Shown here: positions 1-7,292 of the stretch, piece after piece | Numbering within the stretch: the stretch's first letter is position 1 | Layout: each line of letters begins with the position of its first letter | Source: a virus | Length of the DNA: 22,446 nucleotides | Direction: 5' to 3' (one strand) | IMG/VR virus record: IMGVR_UViG_3300023179_000551 | Span: 1 to 22,446 of that record | The notes under the pieces: model-generated | What the model was told of the DNA's origin: nothing | Seen by the model: only the letters and a program-made list of their open reading frames with translations | Database searches by the model: none | Translations under genes and position numbers: made by a program

Positions 1-78
1 TTTAGTATAGATGATCTTGTTATTGAAAATGCAAAACAAATTTTATATGATGATATATTAAATAATTTAGAATTTTAA
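1..78 (+). CDS. 3' end of an unrecognised upstream gene (partial)
   Basis: An open frame enters from the left edge and stops with TAA at 76-78, giving 25 residues ending in ILNNLEF. It lies in the same direction as the cell-wall hydrolase gene that starts 8 bases later, so it is probably the previous gene of the same transcription unit. Too little is visible to say what it encodes. Confidence 0.55.
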   Translation, partial: FSIDDLVIENAKQILYDDILNNLEF

Positions 79-86
79 TATAAAAA

Positions 87-1931
87 ATGATACAGTTAAA
101 ATCATTAATATTTGAAAATAAAAAATCTATTCCACACATACTATTTGTTACAGACAGAGCGTTAGATCGACGTCGAGGATTTGCTAGAAAATTAATATCC
201 AATAGACAATGTACCGGAGAAATTCGTACTCAAGATAAAGGATCATCAGCTGATTTACGAGATACAGTAAATTTATATGCAAATCCATATTATGATTTAG
301 TAGTTGTAATGTCTCGCGGAATTTATGAAGTTTCGGAAAAAACTGATACTGATATTATCAAGGCAAATTATGATATCATAATAAGTTATTGCCATAGCAT
401 CAACGTACCAGTTTGCATGACAACATTTCCTAGTTTGCAATTTGTTGATGATAAATTTAAAGATAAAATTAATTTTACGTTGTCTGATGATAGAAAATTA
501 GATCGATGGATTCAAGACAATGCAGATTACATACTAGATACTGGAATATTTGATGATGATGTGTATTTTGAAGAAAATGGTGTTTTTTTAAATCGAGAAG
601 CACATAATGTATTATATCAAGAAATGCTTACAATTATCAATCGTTTAGATTTTAAAAATGATGAAGAAATTCCAAAACAAAAAATAATACCCGATCGATC
701 AATTTTAAAAATTGGCAGTCAAGGTGATAAAGTTGATGAACTACAAACCATGTTGATTGCATTAGGATATAAAATTAAATTTTCAGAATTAATGACTAAT
801 AAATTTAATATTAGTACCGAAAATGCTGTTAATGCGTTTAAAGAAAAAAACAATTTAAAAACTGATGGAATTGTTGATGATAAGCTTATAAAACTCATAC
901 AAGATGCAATAAATAAACATGAAACTCCAAATGAAGATGATACATTTGATACTGAAAAAGAACGACCAATATATCAAAAAGATATGCCTAAAAATGTTAA
1001 TGAATTTATAGAAAAATACAAAGATATTGCAATTGAAGAACGAGAAAAAAATGGCATTCCTGCTAGTATTACTTTAGCACAAGCCGGTTTAGAATCAGGG
1101 TGGGGTACGTCATATTTAGCTCAAGTAGGACGTAACTTTTTTGGCGTAAGATGTGGTTCATGGACTGGCGATAAAATATACGTAAAAGATGAATTGGGTC
1201 CTAAAAGTTGTTATCGTGCTTATGATTCACCCGAAGCATCATTTAGCGATCATTCACGAGTATTAATGCAACCTAGATATTCAAAAGCGTTTACATTTCC
1301 GGTGACCGATTATGAAAATTGGGCTAAAGAAATTGATGCCGGAGGATACGCAGTAAAAGGTCGTTATGCGCCAGCAGTAATTAAAATAATTAAAACATAC
1401 GGACTCGATAAATATGATAAAACGTCTGCGCCTGCAGTTTCAAGTGATTCTGAAAAAAAATCATCAAATGGGATAGTTGGGTCAATACTTGGAGTAGCTG
1501 GGGCAGCAACCGTTGGAGCAGGTGCATTGTTTGGATTATCAACGGGCCCGGTAAATTCTAAAAAAGCAATGATTGGTGGAATTAATGGAGATTGGGACGG
1601 TTCTATGTCAAGAACATTGCAAATTGCAAAACTTGCTAATGATTTTGTAGGAAGAAATATAATTACGTCACAAAAACGAACTAAAGTAAAAACTGCATCG
1701 GGAAATACATCGGATCATTATGTTGGACAAACGGATGCGTACGCAGTAGATTTGGCAACAAGAGGCGCAGCAGGAGATGAATTATTTTATCATATTATGA
1801 ATTTTTTAGGAAAACCAAATTTAAAACCGGGGAAATGGCATAATATTAACAAAGATGGATATCGATATCAAATTGGATGGCAAGTACCAGATCATTATAA
1901 TCATATACATGTTGGAGTAAAAAAATTATAA
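87..1931 (+). CDS. Multidomain peptidoglycan hydrolase: SGNH-like + PG-binding + GH73 glucosaminidase + M15-like peptidase
   Basis: A 614-residue cell-wall-degrading protein. Residues about 17-188 have the layout of an SGNH/GDSL hydrolase: a first strand HILFVTDR, a central strand YDLVVVMS, VPVCMTTFPS, and a last block ENGVFLNREAH. The catalytic Ser is replaced (TDR instead of GDS) and the DxxH motif is not intact, so this part may bind rather than cut. Residues about 204-273 resemble a peptidoglycan-binding domain (IGSQGDKVDELQTML). Residues about 300-443 are a GH73/FlgJ-type N-acetylglucosaminidase with catalytic-type Glu336 in LESGWG. A Gly/Ala-rich hydrophobic stretch at 462-485 links to a C-terminal domain (about 492-614) with an M15-type zinc site: H544, D555 and HIH at 606-608. 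It probably acts in tail-borne entry or in lysis; no holin is adjacent. Domain calls are from motifs only; the GH73 call is the firmest. Confidence 0.85.
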   Translation: MIQLKSLIFENKKSIPHILFVTDRALDRRRGFARKLISNRQCTGEIRTQDKGSSADLRDTVNLYANPYYDLVVVMSRGIYEVSEKTDTDIIKANYDIIISYCHSINVPVCMTTFPSLQFVDDKFKDKINFTLSDDRKLDRWIQDNADYILDTGIFDDDVYFEENGVFLNREAHNVLYQEMLTIINRLDFKNDEEIPKQKIIPDRSILKIGSQGDKVDELQTMLIALGYKIKFSELMTNKFNISTENAVNAFKEKNNLKTDGIVDDKLIKLIQDAINKHETPNEDDTFDTEKERPIYQKDMPKNVNEFIEKYKDIAIEEREKNGIPASITLAQAGLESGWGTSYLAQVGRNFFGVRCGSWTGDKIYVKDELGPKSCYRAYDSPEASFSDHSRVLMQPRYSKAFTFPVTDYENWAKEIDAGGYAVKGRYAPAVIKIIKTYGLDKYDKTSAPAVSSDSEKKSSNGIVGSILGVAGAATVGAGALFGLSTGPVNSKKAMIGGINGDWDGSMSRTLQIAKLANDFVGRNIITSQKRTKVKTASGNTSDHYVGQTDAYAVDLATRGAAGDELFYHIMNFLGKPNLKPGKWHNINKDGYRYQIGWQVPDHYNHIHVGVKKL

Positions 1932-1951
1932 TTATATTAAAAAAGTAAAAT

Positions 1952-2326
1952 ATGTTTGAAAAATTAATTTCTACGTTAATGGCTTCTCGAGACCAAGCTC
2001 ATGTATTTCATTGGCAATCCGTTGGCCCTGGATCATATGCTGCACATAAAGCATTAGGTAAATATTATGAAGCAATTCCAGATTTAGTTGATTCGTTAGT
2101 TGAAACATATCAAGGAAAATATGGAATAGTAACAGGATATGAACCAGCAGAACGGTTTGATGAATATTCAAAAGAAGGCGTACTAAAATATTTTAAAGCG
2201 TTAGTTACATTTGTAGAACGCGTATATACAAAATTTCCAAAAGAAGATACTAATATTATCAATCAATTGGAAACAATTAAAGATTTAATTTACACAACAA
2301 TATATAAATTGGAAAACTTATCATGA
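1952..2326 (+). CDS. Small Dps/ferritin-like protein
   Basis: A 124-residue, mostly helical protein. The segment HVFHWQSVGPGSYAAH aligns with the Dps signature (FHWnvkGpnF..lH). The four ligands of the Dps ferroxidase site keep their exact spacing: H20, H32 (+12), D47 (+15) and E51 (+4). Known Dps proteins are usually 150-170 residues, so this is a short version of the four-helix bundle. Known Dps proteins oxidise and store iron and shield DNA; I infer a related role for the phage but cannot exclude a ferritin-like fold used for something else. It lies 20 bases after the hydrolase gene, and its stop overlaps the next start by ATGA. Confidence 0.7.
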   Translation: MFEKLISTLMASRDQAHVFHWQSVGPGSYAAHKALGKYYEAIPDLVDSLVETYQGKYGIVTGYEPAERFDEYSKEGVLKYFKALVTFVERVYTKFPKEDTNIINQLETIKDLIYTTIYKLENLS

Positions 2327-2907
2327 AAATTTTTGATTTTAAAAATCCTAGACACGTGCAAATTCTTAAAGAAGAAATATTTCGTGCAAAACGTATTCTT
2401 CGTGAATACAATGAAGCTGAAATTTGGAAACGTTTAACGCTGCAACAGCGAGAAGAACTATTAAGTTCCGTTGATGACGATATGGGTCCGGATTTTGCTG
2501 ATGAATATGCAGAAACGGAATGGCTTGAAATTCCAGATGCCGTTACGAATCGCATTGATATATCTCGTTATACTGCAGATTATGCAAAAAGTGTTGATAA
2601 AGATGCATTAATGTATGCCCGGGGTATTTTATCTATAATATACGACACTAATCGATTTAAAAATACCAAACAACTTCAAGATTTCATAGCAAAAGAAATC
2701 GGAACAAAATCTACAGATCAAGAATCTATGAAGATGGCGTTAATGCAATATGCACGAGATAATTCCGTTAAACTAATGAGTTTAAATATCAAAACACAAC
2801 GCATGGCAGAACCGGCCCATGGCCCTAAAAATCCAGACACTAGTATACTTAGTGGACCGACAAAACCTAGTACTAATCCGTTTAACTTTGGATGGACGGG
2901 AGATTAA
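2323..2907 (+). CDS. Unrecognised phage protein
   Basis: A 194-residue protein that starts inside the stop of the Dps-like gene (ATGA at 2323-2326), which implies translational coupling. The N-terminus is basic and helical (RAKRILREYNEAEIW), the middle is acidic (SSVDDDMGPDFADEYAET) and the C-terminus from about residue 168 is Pro/Ser/Gly-rich and probably disordered (ending NPFNFGWTGD). No catalytic motif or membrane segment is visible. I do not recognise the family. The operon context (cell-wall hydrolase, Dps-like protein, Hc1-like protein) does not fix a function. Confidence 0.75.
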   Translation: MKIFDFKNPRHVQILKEEIFRAKRILREYNEAEIWKRLTLQQREELLSSVDDDMGPDFADEYAETEWLEIPDAVTNRIDISRYTADYAKSVDKDALMYARGILSIIYDTNRFKNTKQLQDFIAKEIGTKSTDQESMKMALMQYARDNSVKLMSLNIKTQRMAEPAHGPKNPDTSILSGPTKPSTNPFNFGWTGD

Positions 2908-3116
2908 TGCAGTTGCGTACGGAATTTATTGCATTAATGGTAATAGAAGTACAAAACAAACAAAAATCAACTGAACCTAAACTTCGCTTTATAAATCGCA
3001 ATCATATTATGCAAATTTGGCAAGATAATGAAGATATTTTTATTGAATTAACAGATTATAACAAACTTAAAATTCAAAATGAAAATATACATAATTTTAT
3101 GGATCGTTTTATATAA
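2907..3116 (+). CDS. Small unrecognised protein
   Basis: A 69-residue protein starting MQLRTEFIAL. I chose the ATG at 2907 because it forms a TAATG overlap with the preceding stop; the in-frame ATG at 2892 would overlap the previous gene by 16 bases. The sequence alternates beta-like strands (FIALMVIEVQ, LRFINRNHIMQIWQ, DIFIELTDYNKLKI), which suggests a small beta-rich fold. Function unknown. It is the last gene before a late-type promoter box at 3122. Confidence 0.65.
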   Translation: MQLRTEFIALMVIEVQNKQKSTEPKLRFINRNHIMQIWQDNEDIFIELTDYNKLKIQNENIHNFMDRFI

Positions 3117-3121
3117 AAATG

Positions 3122-3131
3122 ATATTTATAT
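3122..3131 (+). promoter_or_regulatory. Late-type promoter box ATATTTATAT
   Basis: An exact ATATTTATAT lies in the 33-base gap before the Hc1-like gene, 18 bases before its ATG, followed by the ribosome binding site AAAAAGG. The same box precedes other late genes in this window on both strands. Assignment to the phage late sigma factor is inference. Confidence 0.55.
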
Positions 3132-3149
3132 TAAAATAAAAAGGTTAAC

Positions 3150-3335
3150 ATGACATCACAAGAAATATTTGATCATTTAGAACAACAATGGTCCGTATTT
3201 AAAGAAAATCATGAACGATTTATCGATAAAGGTGTTAAAGCTGCAGGGGTGCGAGCTCGTAAAGCCATTAATGAAATTAAAAAACTTGCAAGTAAATATC
3301 GTTCTACACAATTATCTGAATCAAAAAGTGAATGA
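3150..3335 (+). CDS. Histone H1/Hc1-like DNA-binding protein
   Basis: A 61-residue basic, helical protein. The block DKGVKAAGVRARKAINEIKK followed by LASKYRSTQLSES matches the layout of the Hc1/histone H1-like proteins widespread in Bacteroidetes (a short helix, K-G-x-K-A-A-G-x-R-A-R-K, then an L-K-x-[FY]-R end). These proteins bind DNA and compact the nucleoid. Here it could help package phage DNA or remodel the host nucleoid; which of these is inference. It has its own late-type box and AAAAAGG ribosome binding site, and its stop overlaps the next start (ATGA, 3332-3335). Confidence 0.75.
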   Translation: MTSQEIFDHLEQQWSVFKENHERFIDKGVKAAGVRARKAINEIKKLASKYRSTQLSESKSE

Positions 3336-4177
3336 AACGAACGCAAAAACATATCATATTTAATACTTTGCAACAAATGATTGTTGAACAAGCTGCAGCT
3401 GCGGATGATTCTAAAAAAACATCGTTGGAAACAGATGCGGCTCCGTCATCTGCTAAAAATTCTCCATTTACTCCTGCGGAAGAAAAATTTTTAGGTAAAT
3501 TTGATGCATATGGTTCTGAACATTTGGGTATTATTTATTCATTATCAGATATAGGTATTCGAGAATTTATTGCAAGAAGTGGAAAAGATCTTAATTTAAC
3601 GCCTGATATATTATTAAAATTGCTTCGAGATAAAATTATTAATGTTGTTCCATATACCGGATGGGGTCGAAATAATGATTATACAATTGAATTGCAATTA
3701 TCACTAGATGATGTTAAAGGTTTGGGAGCCGATGACAAAGAAAAAGTAAAAGCCGGAGCAGAAGCATCTGGTGCACCTACTGGAGGTGGCGGAGGTAGCA
3801 GTACGCCCCCACCGCCGCCAGAAGTTTCATGGGTGATACGATATGGTGATTTACTAAAAGAATCTGCAAATATTGTAAAACGTTTAATGATAAATCAATC
3901 AATTACTGAATCTAAACATGAATTAACAAAAATAAATTTATATGTTAAAGATTCTAGAATACTTAAACAATTACCAAAACAATATCTTAAACATTTAGAA
4001 CAAATAATTACATTTTTATCTAAAAAACGACATTCAACAACAGAAAAACAAAAAATTATTGCAGATATTTTAGATAACTTACATGTTAATTTTAAATTAA
4101 ACGACAAACAAATTGCTAAATCATATGAAATGCATAAAAAACAAAAACGTTTTGAAAAATTTGCAAATAAAAAATAA
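3332..4177 (+). CDS. Unrecognised two-part protein with Gly/Pro linker
   Basis: A 281-residue protein coupled by ATGA to the Hc1-like gene. Its parts are a helical N-terminus with an Ala/Ser-rich stretch (about 17-48), a globular segment (about 49-128, including GIIYSLSDIGIREFIARSG), a low-complexity linker (GGGGGSS then five prolines, near 151-163), and a highly basic helical C-terminus (about 190-281, many Lys/His, ending FANKK). The tail could bind nucleic acid, in line with the upstream Hc1-like gene, but this is a guess. The family is not recognised. Confidence 0.75.
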   Translation: MKRTQKHIIFNTLQQMIVEQAAAADDSKKTSLETDAAPSSAKNSPFTPAEEKFLGKFDAYGSEHLGIIYSLSDIGIREFIARSGKDLNLTPDILLKLLRDKIINVVPYTGWGRNNDYTIELQLSLDDVKGLGADDKEKVKAGAEASGAPTGGGGGSSTPPPPPEVSWVIRYGDLLKESANIVKRLMINQSITESKHELTKINLYVKDSRILKQLPKQYLKHLEQIITFLSKKRHSTTEKQKIIADILDNLHVNFKLNDKQIAKSYEMHKKQKRFEKFANKK

Positions 4178-4179
4178 AA

Positions 4180-4211
4180 TTTGGATAAATCAATCAATTT
4201 TATTATATTAA
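4180..4211 (+). promoter_or_regulatory. Host-type (Bacteroidetes) promoter before the DUF4494 gene
   Basis: TTTG at 4180-4183 is followed after exactly 20 bases by TATATTAA at 4204-4211. The base context TTTGGAT is shared with three other promoters in the window. It matches the published Bacteroidetes pattern TTTG, 19-21 bases, TAnnTTTG, although this -7 box is weak. Confidence 0.45.
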
Positions 4212-4241
4212 TAATAAGTTATAAATTTTAAAAACAATAAA

Positions 4242-4451
4242 ATGTCGTATTACACAGCAAAAATTCAACTAATTGACATGGTTGATACACCAAAAGGCAC
4301 AAAAGAAAAACGAACTACCGAAACTTATTTGGTAGAAGCACTTTCAGTAACCGAAGCAGAAGCAAAAGTTGTTGAAGATTTCAAAGGTTACACGTTTGAT
4401 TTTGAAGTTAAATCAGTTTCTGCAAGTAAAATCATTAAAATTATTGAATAA
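4242..4451 (+). CDS. DUF4494-family protein
   Basis: A 69-residue protein. The core ETYLVEALSVTEAEAKVVED followed by a FEVKSVSASKIIKIIE-like end matches the DUF4494 family, small proteins common in Bacteroidetes chromosomes and their phages. Function is unknown in the family as I know it. It opens a run of small plus-strand genes and has its own host-type promoter. Its TAA shares an A with the next ATG (TAATG at 4449-4453). The leader has no Shine-Dalgarno sequence, only A-rich bases, as is usual in Bacteroidetes. Confidence 0.8.
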   Translation: MSYYTAKIQLIDMVDTPKGTKEKRTTETYLVEALSVTEAEAKVVEDFKGYTFDFEVKSVSASKIIKIIE

Positions 4452-4735
4452 TGGCAACATATAAAGAAGGACAAACCGTTGTTGTTACGCAAGATGGCGT
4501 AAATCGCATAGGAGTAATATTGGATCGCTATTTACTTGGCAATACCAAAATGATTGTGCATGATATATTGTTAGAAAATCGTTCTGCAATTATTATGATT
4601 AATACCAACACAAAAGCCAATACTTATATCAATAACAATTTAACTGCTATGTTGTGCGATACTGGAATTATTCAAACTACAATTCCTTACAAACAATTAT
4701 TAGCTGATGATGCATTGCCAATTACTAAAGCATAA
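4451..4735 (+). CDS. Small unrecognised protein, beta-rich
   Basis: A 94-residue protein beginning MATYKEGQTVVVTQDGVNR. The first half looks like a small barrel or SH3-like fold (GQTVVVTQ, RIGVILDRYLLG, MIVHDILLEN), followed by a Thr/Asn-rich part. Its start overlaps the DUF4494 stop by one base, so it is very likely co-translated. No function can be assigned. Confidence 0.65.
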   Translation: MATYKEGQTVVVTQDGVNRIGVILDRYLLGNTKMIVHDILLENRSAIIMINTNTKANTYINNNLTAMLCDTGIIQTTIPYKQLLADDALPITKA

Positions 4736-4738
4736 AAT

Positions 4739-5023
4739 ATGCAACTTGCAAGTTTAATTAAACGTGTACAACAACGTTATCCGGGCAGTTTGTGCATGCA
4801 AATTCATGATGAATATCACGTAATGTATAACAATGAAAGTTTAAATGATATGTTTTTACTACCCGGATTTGATACGGAACATGAAACGTGGCAACAAATA
4901 TCACAATTTGTAAAAATGGAACAAAGCATTAATCGTACTCATCCATTAAAACAAATGATATCCGAACAAAAGAAACTACAAAATCAAGAACGAATTGCAA
5001 ATAGAATTCATAACTATAAATAA
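4739..5023 (+). CDS. Small unrecognised protein
   Basis: A 94-residue protein starting MQLASLIKRVQQRYPGSLCM, 3 bases after the previous stop. The N-terminal half is mixed alpha/beta with a Tyr/His-rich stretch (IHDEYHVMYNN). The C-terminal third is a charged helix (MISEQKKLQNQERIANRIHN). No motif that I recognise. The gene belongs to the compact early operon. Confidence 0.6.
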   Translation: MQLASLIKRVQQRYPGSLCMQIHDEYHVMYNNESLNDMFLLPGFDTEHETWQQISQFVKMEQSINRTHPLKQMISEQKKLQNQERIANRIHNYK

Positions 5024-5027
5024 AGAC

Positions 5028-5420
5028 ATGACAAATAGTATTAATCAACCATGGGCAATTTCAGATAAATTTAGGACCCGATATGGTAACACGTGGGCAG
5101 ATTTAGATTTTATAATTGAAGCAAAAATTTCTGCAGAAAATTTTAAAACAGATCCGATGAATTGTACAATTGGATATTTAAATATATTCAATCAACAAAT
5201 TAAAATGTATTACAAAGATTTGATTGCATATTCAAAATCAATAAATACAATAGCAGAAAATGTTTATGCGAATAAACCTAATAAAGAAACAACATTTCCT
5301 GTTGAAGTTAAAGGTAGAACTTTAGTATTGCGCAAGCATGAACTAGGAAAATTAGCACAAACATTATCTGATGCATTGCAAATATCTATGCGTAGTTATG
5401 AATTAGGTTTATATTTATAA
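5028..5420 (+). CDS. Unrecognised helical protein
   Basis: A 130-residue protein beginning MTNSINQPWAISDKF. I chose the ATG at 5028, 4 bases after the previous stop; an earlier ATG at 4995 would overlap the previous gene by 29 bases. The body is mostly alpha-helical with a Tyr/Ile-rich region (IFNQQIKMYYKDLIAYS) and a short strand pair (FPVEVKGRTLVLRKH). Function unknown. Confidence 0.65.
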   Translation: MTNSINQPWAISDKFRTRYGNTWADLDFIIEAKISAENFKTDPMNCTIGYLNIFNQQIKMYYKDLIAYSKSINTIAENVYANKPNKETTFPVEVKGRTLVLRKHELGKLAQTLSDALQISMRSYELGLYL

Positions 5421-5426
5421 TTGTAG

Positions 5427-5618
5427 ATGCAAACAAAAACATATGCATATTATTTTAAATCAGATTCAACACAAGAGCCAATTGGATTTATAACAGCTCA
5501 TACTATTGTTGAAGCTCAAGAAAAATTGTGCACAATTAAACAGTTGCCTAAATACGAAATTGAGCATTTATTTGTTATCAAACAAAAAAAGGAACGAGAT
5601 GCAAACATTATTCGATAA
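5427..5618 (+). CDS. Small unrecognised protein
   Basis: A 63-residue protein, MQTKTYAYYFKSDSTQEPIG onward, 6 bases after the previous stop. Its plan is strand, strand, helix, strand (YAYYF, PIGFITAH, TIVEAQEKLCTIKQL, HLFVIKQ), a compact alpha/beta mini-domain. Its last 20 bases overlap the next gene. No function assigned. Confidence 0.6.
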   Translation: MQTKTYAYYFKSDSTQEPIGFITAHTIVEAQEKLCTIKQLPKYEIEHLFVIKQKKERDANIIR

Positions 5619-6054
5619 AATTTTTATAGGCAAATCAGAATATTTAGCAGTTAAATCAATGCATGTATCTGAACGTTTGCAATATTTGTTTGATTTATAT
5701 GATTCTGTATCTAAACAAACCCGAAGCATGGATTTGTCAGCATTTTTTACGGAAGTTCAACAAACATTAGAACAATATCATGAAAATGCCGTTGTTGAAA
5801 CGCATGATGTTGCTACGCCGGCTGCTAATTCAAAATCCATGGATTTTGTTGATGTAATGATTGATGATCACAACATCATGATTGAATCAAATAGTTTGCG
5901 AGCTGTACGCCACGTTACCAATAAATTCATAGAATCAGGATATATTTTACAACGAGATTTTGCAACAGAAAAAATGTTTCGCAAAGATAAAACAACGCGT
6001 TATATTCGTATTTATCGCATTATCAATTTTATAAATTCAATGTGTCTTAATTAA
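5599..6054 (+). CDS. Unrecognised phage protein
   Basis: A 151-residue protein starting MQTLFDKIFIGKSEYLAVKS. I prefer the ATG at 5599, which has AAAAGGAACGAG directly upstream, over an in-frame ATG at 5506 that would run 113 bases into the previous gene and give a low-quality N-terminus. The N-terminal two thirds are helical. The C-terminal third (SNSLRAVRHVTNKFIESGYI onward) looks like a small alpha/beta domain with basic residues. Function unknown. Confidence 0.65.
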   Translation: MQTLFDKIFIGKSEYLAVKSMHVSERLQYLFDLYDSVSKQTRSMDLSAFFTEVQQTLEQYHENAVVETHDVATPAANSKSMDFVDVMIDDHNIMIESNSLRAVRHVTNKFIESGYILQRDFATEKMFRKDKTTRYIRIYRIINFINSMCLN

Positions 6055-6061
6055 AAATTAA

Positions 6062-6622
6062 ATGACAAAAAAACAACAAACGCCTGATACTATCATCAAA
6101 CAGTTTGAAAAACCACAATTTGAAATTGCAGATGTAGTATTCTTTACATGGTTAGGTTCAAAAAAATATGGTTATGTTACAAAAATTAAAAAAACTACAT
6201 GGGGTGTTATGTATACAGTTGAATCAAATAATACGCGGTATCCTTGTGGGGTTTCGATTAATGGGTATAAAACAGCGTATACAACGGGATGCATCAATGT
6301 CGATGAAACAAGATCAATTGGACAAAATGAAATTAGGATACGCATCCAAACCGGACATACAAGCACATATACAGAGCTTTTTACAGACACCCGAAGGTCA
6401 ACAATTGAAAGCAGAAGCAAGTCTGACAGTAGCAAACACGTATCTTCATCAAATCATAACTCAATTAAATCACCCCGAATTAGCAATACGAGAAAAGATG
6501 TTGTTAAATCTAGCACTAATGGAAATAATGCGGGAATTGGAAAAAAACGAAAAAATTCTGAGCTCGATATCGCAATTCAACGACAAAAAAATTTCTTAAA
6601 CGGATTCATAAAAAAAGATTAA
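6062..6622 (+). CDS. Beta-rich protein with disordered basic C-terminus (outer gene of an overlapping pair)
   Basis: A 186-residue protein. Residues about 17-90 look like a folded beta domain (FEIADVVFFTWLGSKKYGYV, TTWGVMYTVE, RYPCGVSINGYKTAYTTG). Residues about 105-165 are Ser/Thr/Asn/Lys-rich and probably disordered. The last part, ELDIAIQRQKNFLNGFIKKD, again looks like a structured helix, so the frame seems to be coding to its end. A second frame (6297-6599) lies wholly inside it and also looks like a real protein. It starts 7 bases after the previous stop. No function is recognised. A single frameshift joining the two frames is the main alternative. Confidence 0.65.
   Translation: MTKKQQTPDTIIKQFEKPQFEIADVVFFTWLGSKKYGYVTKIKKTTWGVMYTVESNNTRYPCGVSINGYKTAYTTGCINVDETRSIGQNEIRIRIQTGHTSTYTELFTDTRRSTIESRSKSDSSKHVSSSNHNSIKSPRISNTRKDVVKSSTNGNNAGIGKKRKNSELDIAIQRQKNFLNGFIKKD
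6297..6599 (+). CDS. Candidate nested helical protein in the +1 frame of the gene at 6062
   Basis: A 100-residue frame beginning MSMKQDQLDKMKLGYASKPD, with a second ATG at 6303. It lies entirely within the 6062-6622 gene. The translation is well-behaved and amphipathic (IQSFLQTPEGQQLKAEASLT, ELAIREKMLLNLALMEIMRE), unlike a typical shadow frame, while the overlapping frame is Ser-rich and disordered over most of the same bases. By eye, third-position G+C does not separate the two frames. It could be an overprinted gene, or the displaced C-terminus of the outer gene after a frameshift. Confidence 0.45.
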   Translation: MSMKQDQLDKMKLGYASKPDIQAHIQSFLQTPEGQQLKAEASLTVANTYLHQIITQLNHPELAIREKMLLNLALMEIMRELEKNEKILSSISQFNDKKIS

Positions 6623-6628
6623 TAATTG

Positions 6629-6660
6629 ATTGGATATTAAGATTGTATTTCATATTATTG
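6629..6660 (+). promoter_or_regulatory. Host-type promoter of the CAP-domain gene
   Basis: ATTG at 6629-6632, then exactly 20 bases, then TATTATTG at 6653-6660. This fits the Bacteroidetes TTTG / TAnnTTTG pattern with one mismatch in each box. The -7 box sits inside the inverted repeat ATATTA-TTG-TAATAT (6652-6666). Start codon 31 bases further on. Confidence 0.55.
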
Positions 6661-6691
6661 TAATATAATTAATCAATTAAAAATTTAAGTT

Positions 6692-7249
6692 ATGAAAAAG
6701 TTAGCATTGTTATTTAGTTTAGTAGCATTTTCCGTAAATGCACAAATTAAAGTTGGTAAATGCCAATCGTATTATGCAGATAAACAATTAGCTAAACAAT
6801 TATTTGATTTGATAAATGCGTATAGAAATAGTTTAGGCGAAGCTTCATACATTTGGGAAGAAAATTATTACGTAACTGCAAAAACGCAAAATGATTATTT
6901 AGCTGATAATGGTCTGTGGGGTCATAGAACTAATTATATGCCCGGTACTGAATTAATTGTAGCTGTTAATAATTTACAAATTACAATTAATTCCGATGTA
7001 TATTCAATGTTAGCCGATTCTTGTTTACGCCAATGGAAACATTCTGAATTTCATCACAAAATACTTAAAACTCCAATACTATCAAAATTACAAACTTCAC
7101 GTACGATAACAGTAAATAATGTAAATTTAAACGTACGTTTGTGTAAATACGGAGCAATATCAGTTAACATATTAGACTATGGTGATGTTAAACATATTTC
7201 TTGTATTTTACATTTAGGTTATTATAACGATCCATTAAAAGATATGTAA
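6692..7249 (+). CDS. Secreted CAP/SCP-domain protein
   Basis: A 185-residue protein with a signal peptide (MKKLALLFSLVAFSVNA, cleavage probably before Q18). Residues about 35-130 fit the CAP (SCP/PR-1) superfamily: LFDLINAYRNSLG, YIWEENY, then GLWGHR with H78, GTE with E87, and W115 followed by SEFHHKIL (H121/H122). These correspond to the His/Glu cleft residues of CAP proteins. Prokaryotic CAP proteins are exported and their chemistry is mostly unknown. A phage copy driven by a host-type promoter could act in the periplasm during infection, for example in superinfection exclusion; that is inference. The first residues MKKLALLF are shared with two other genes nearby. Confidence 0.75.
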   Translation: MKKLALLFSLVAFSVNAQIKVGKCQSYYADKQLAKQLFDLINAYRNSLGEASYIWEENYYVTAKTQNDYLADNGLWGHRTNYMPGTELIVAVNNLQITINSDVYSMLADSCLRQWKHSEFHHKILKTPILSKLQTSRTITVNNVNLNVRLCKYGAISVNILDYGDVKHISCILHLGYYNDPLKDM

Positions 7250-7262
7250 AAAATAATAACAG

Positions 7263-7292
7263 ATAAAATGGGATTATCCCATTTTATTTTTT
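7263..7292. terminator. Bidirectional hairpin terminator between convergent genes
   Basis: A perfect 11-base-pair stem, ATAAAATGGGA (7263-7273) with TCCCATTTTAT (7276+1 to 7287), around a TTA loop, followed by a T run on the plus strand and preceded by an A-rich stretch that serves the minus strand. It sits between the CAP gene and the minus-strand gene that ends at 7293. Confidence 0.75.

Noticed and set aside
20-202. 60-residue minus-strand frame at the left edge
   Set aside because: It overlaps the end of the upstream gene and the start of the hydrolase gene; AT-rich shadow without start signals.
6168-6296. N-terminal extension of the nested frame to the ATG at 6168
   Set aside because: The added residues look like a shadow of the conserved beta domain of the outer gene; the ATGs at 6297 and 6303 give a better start.
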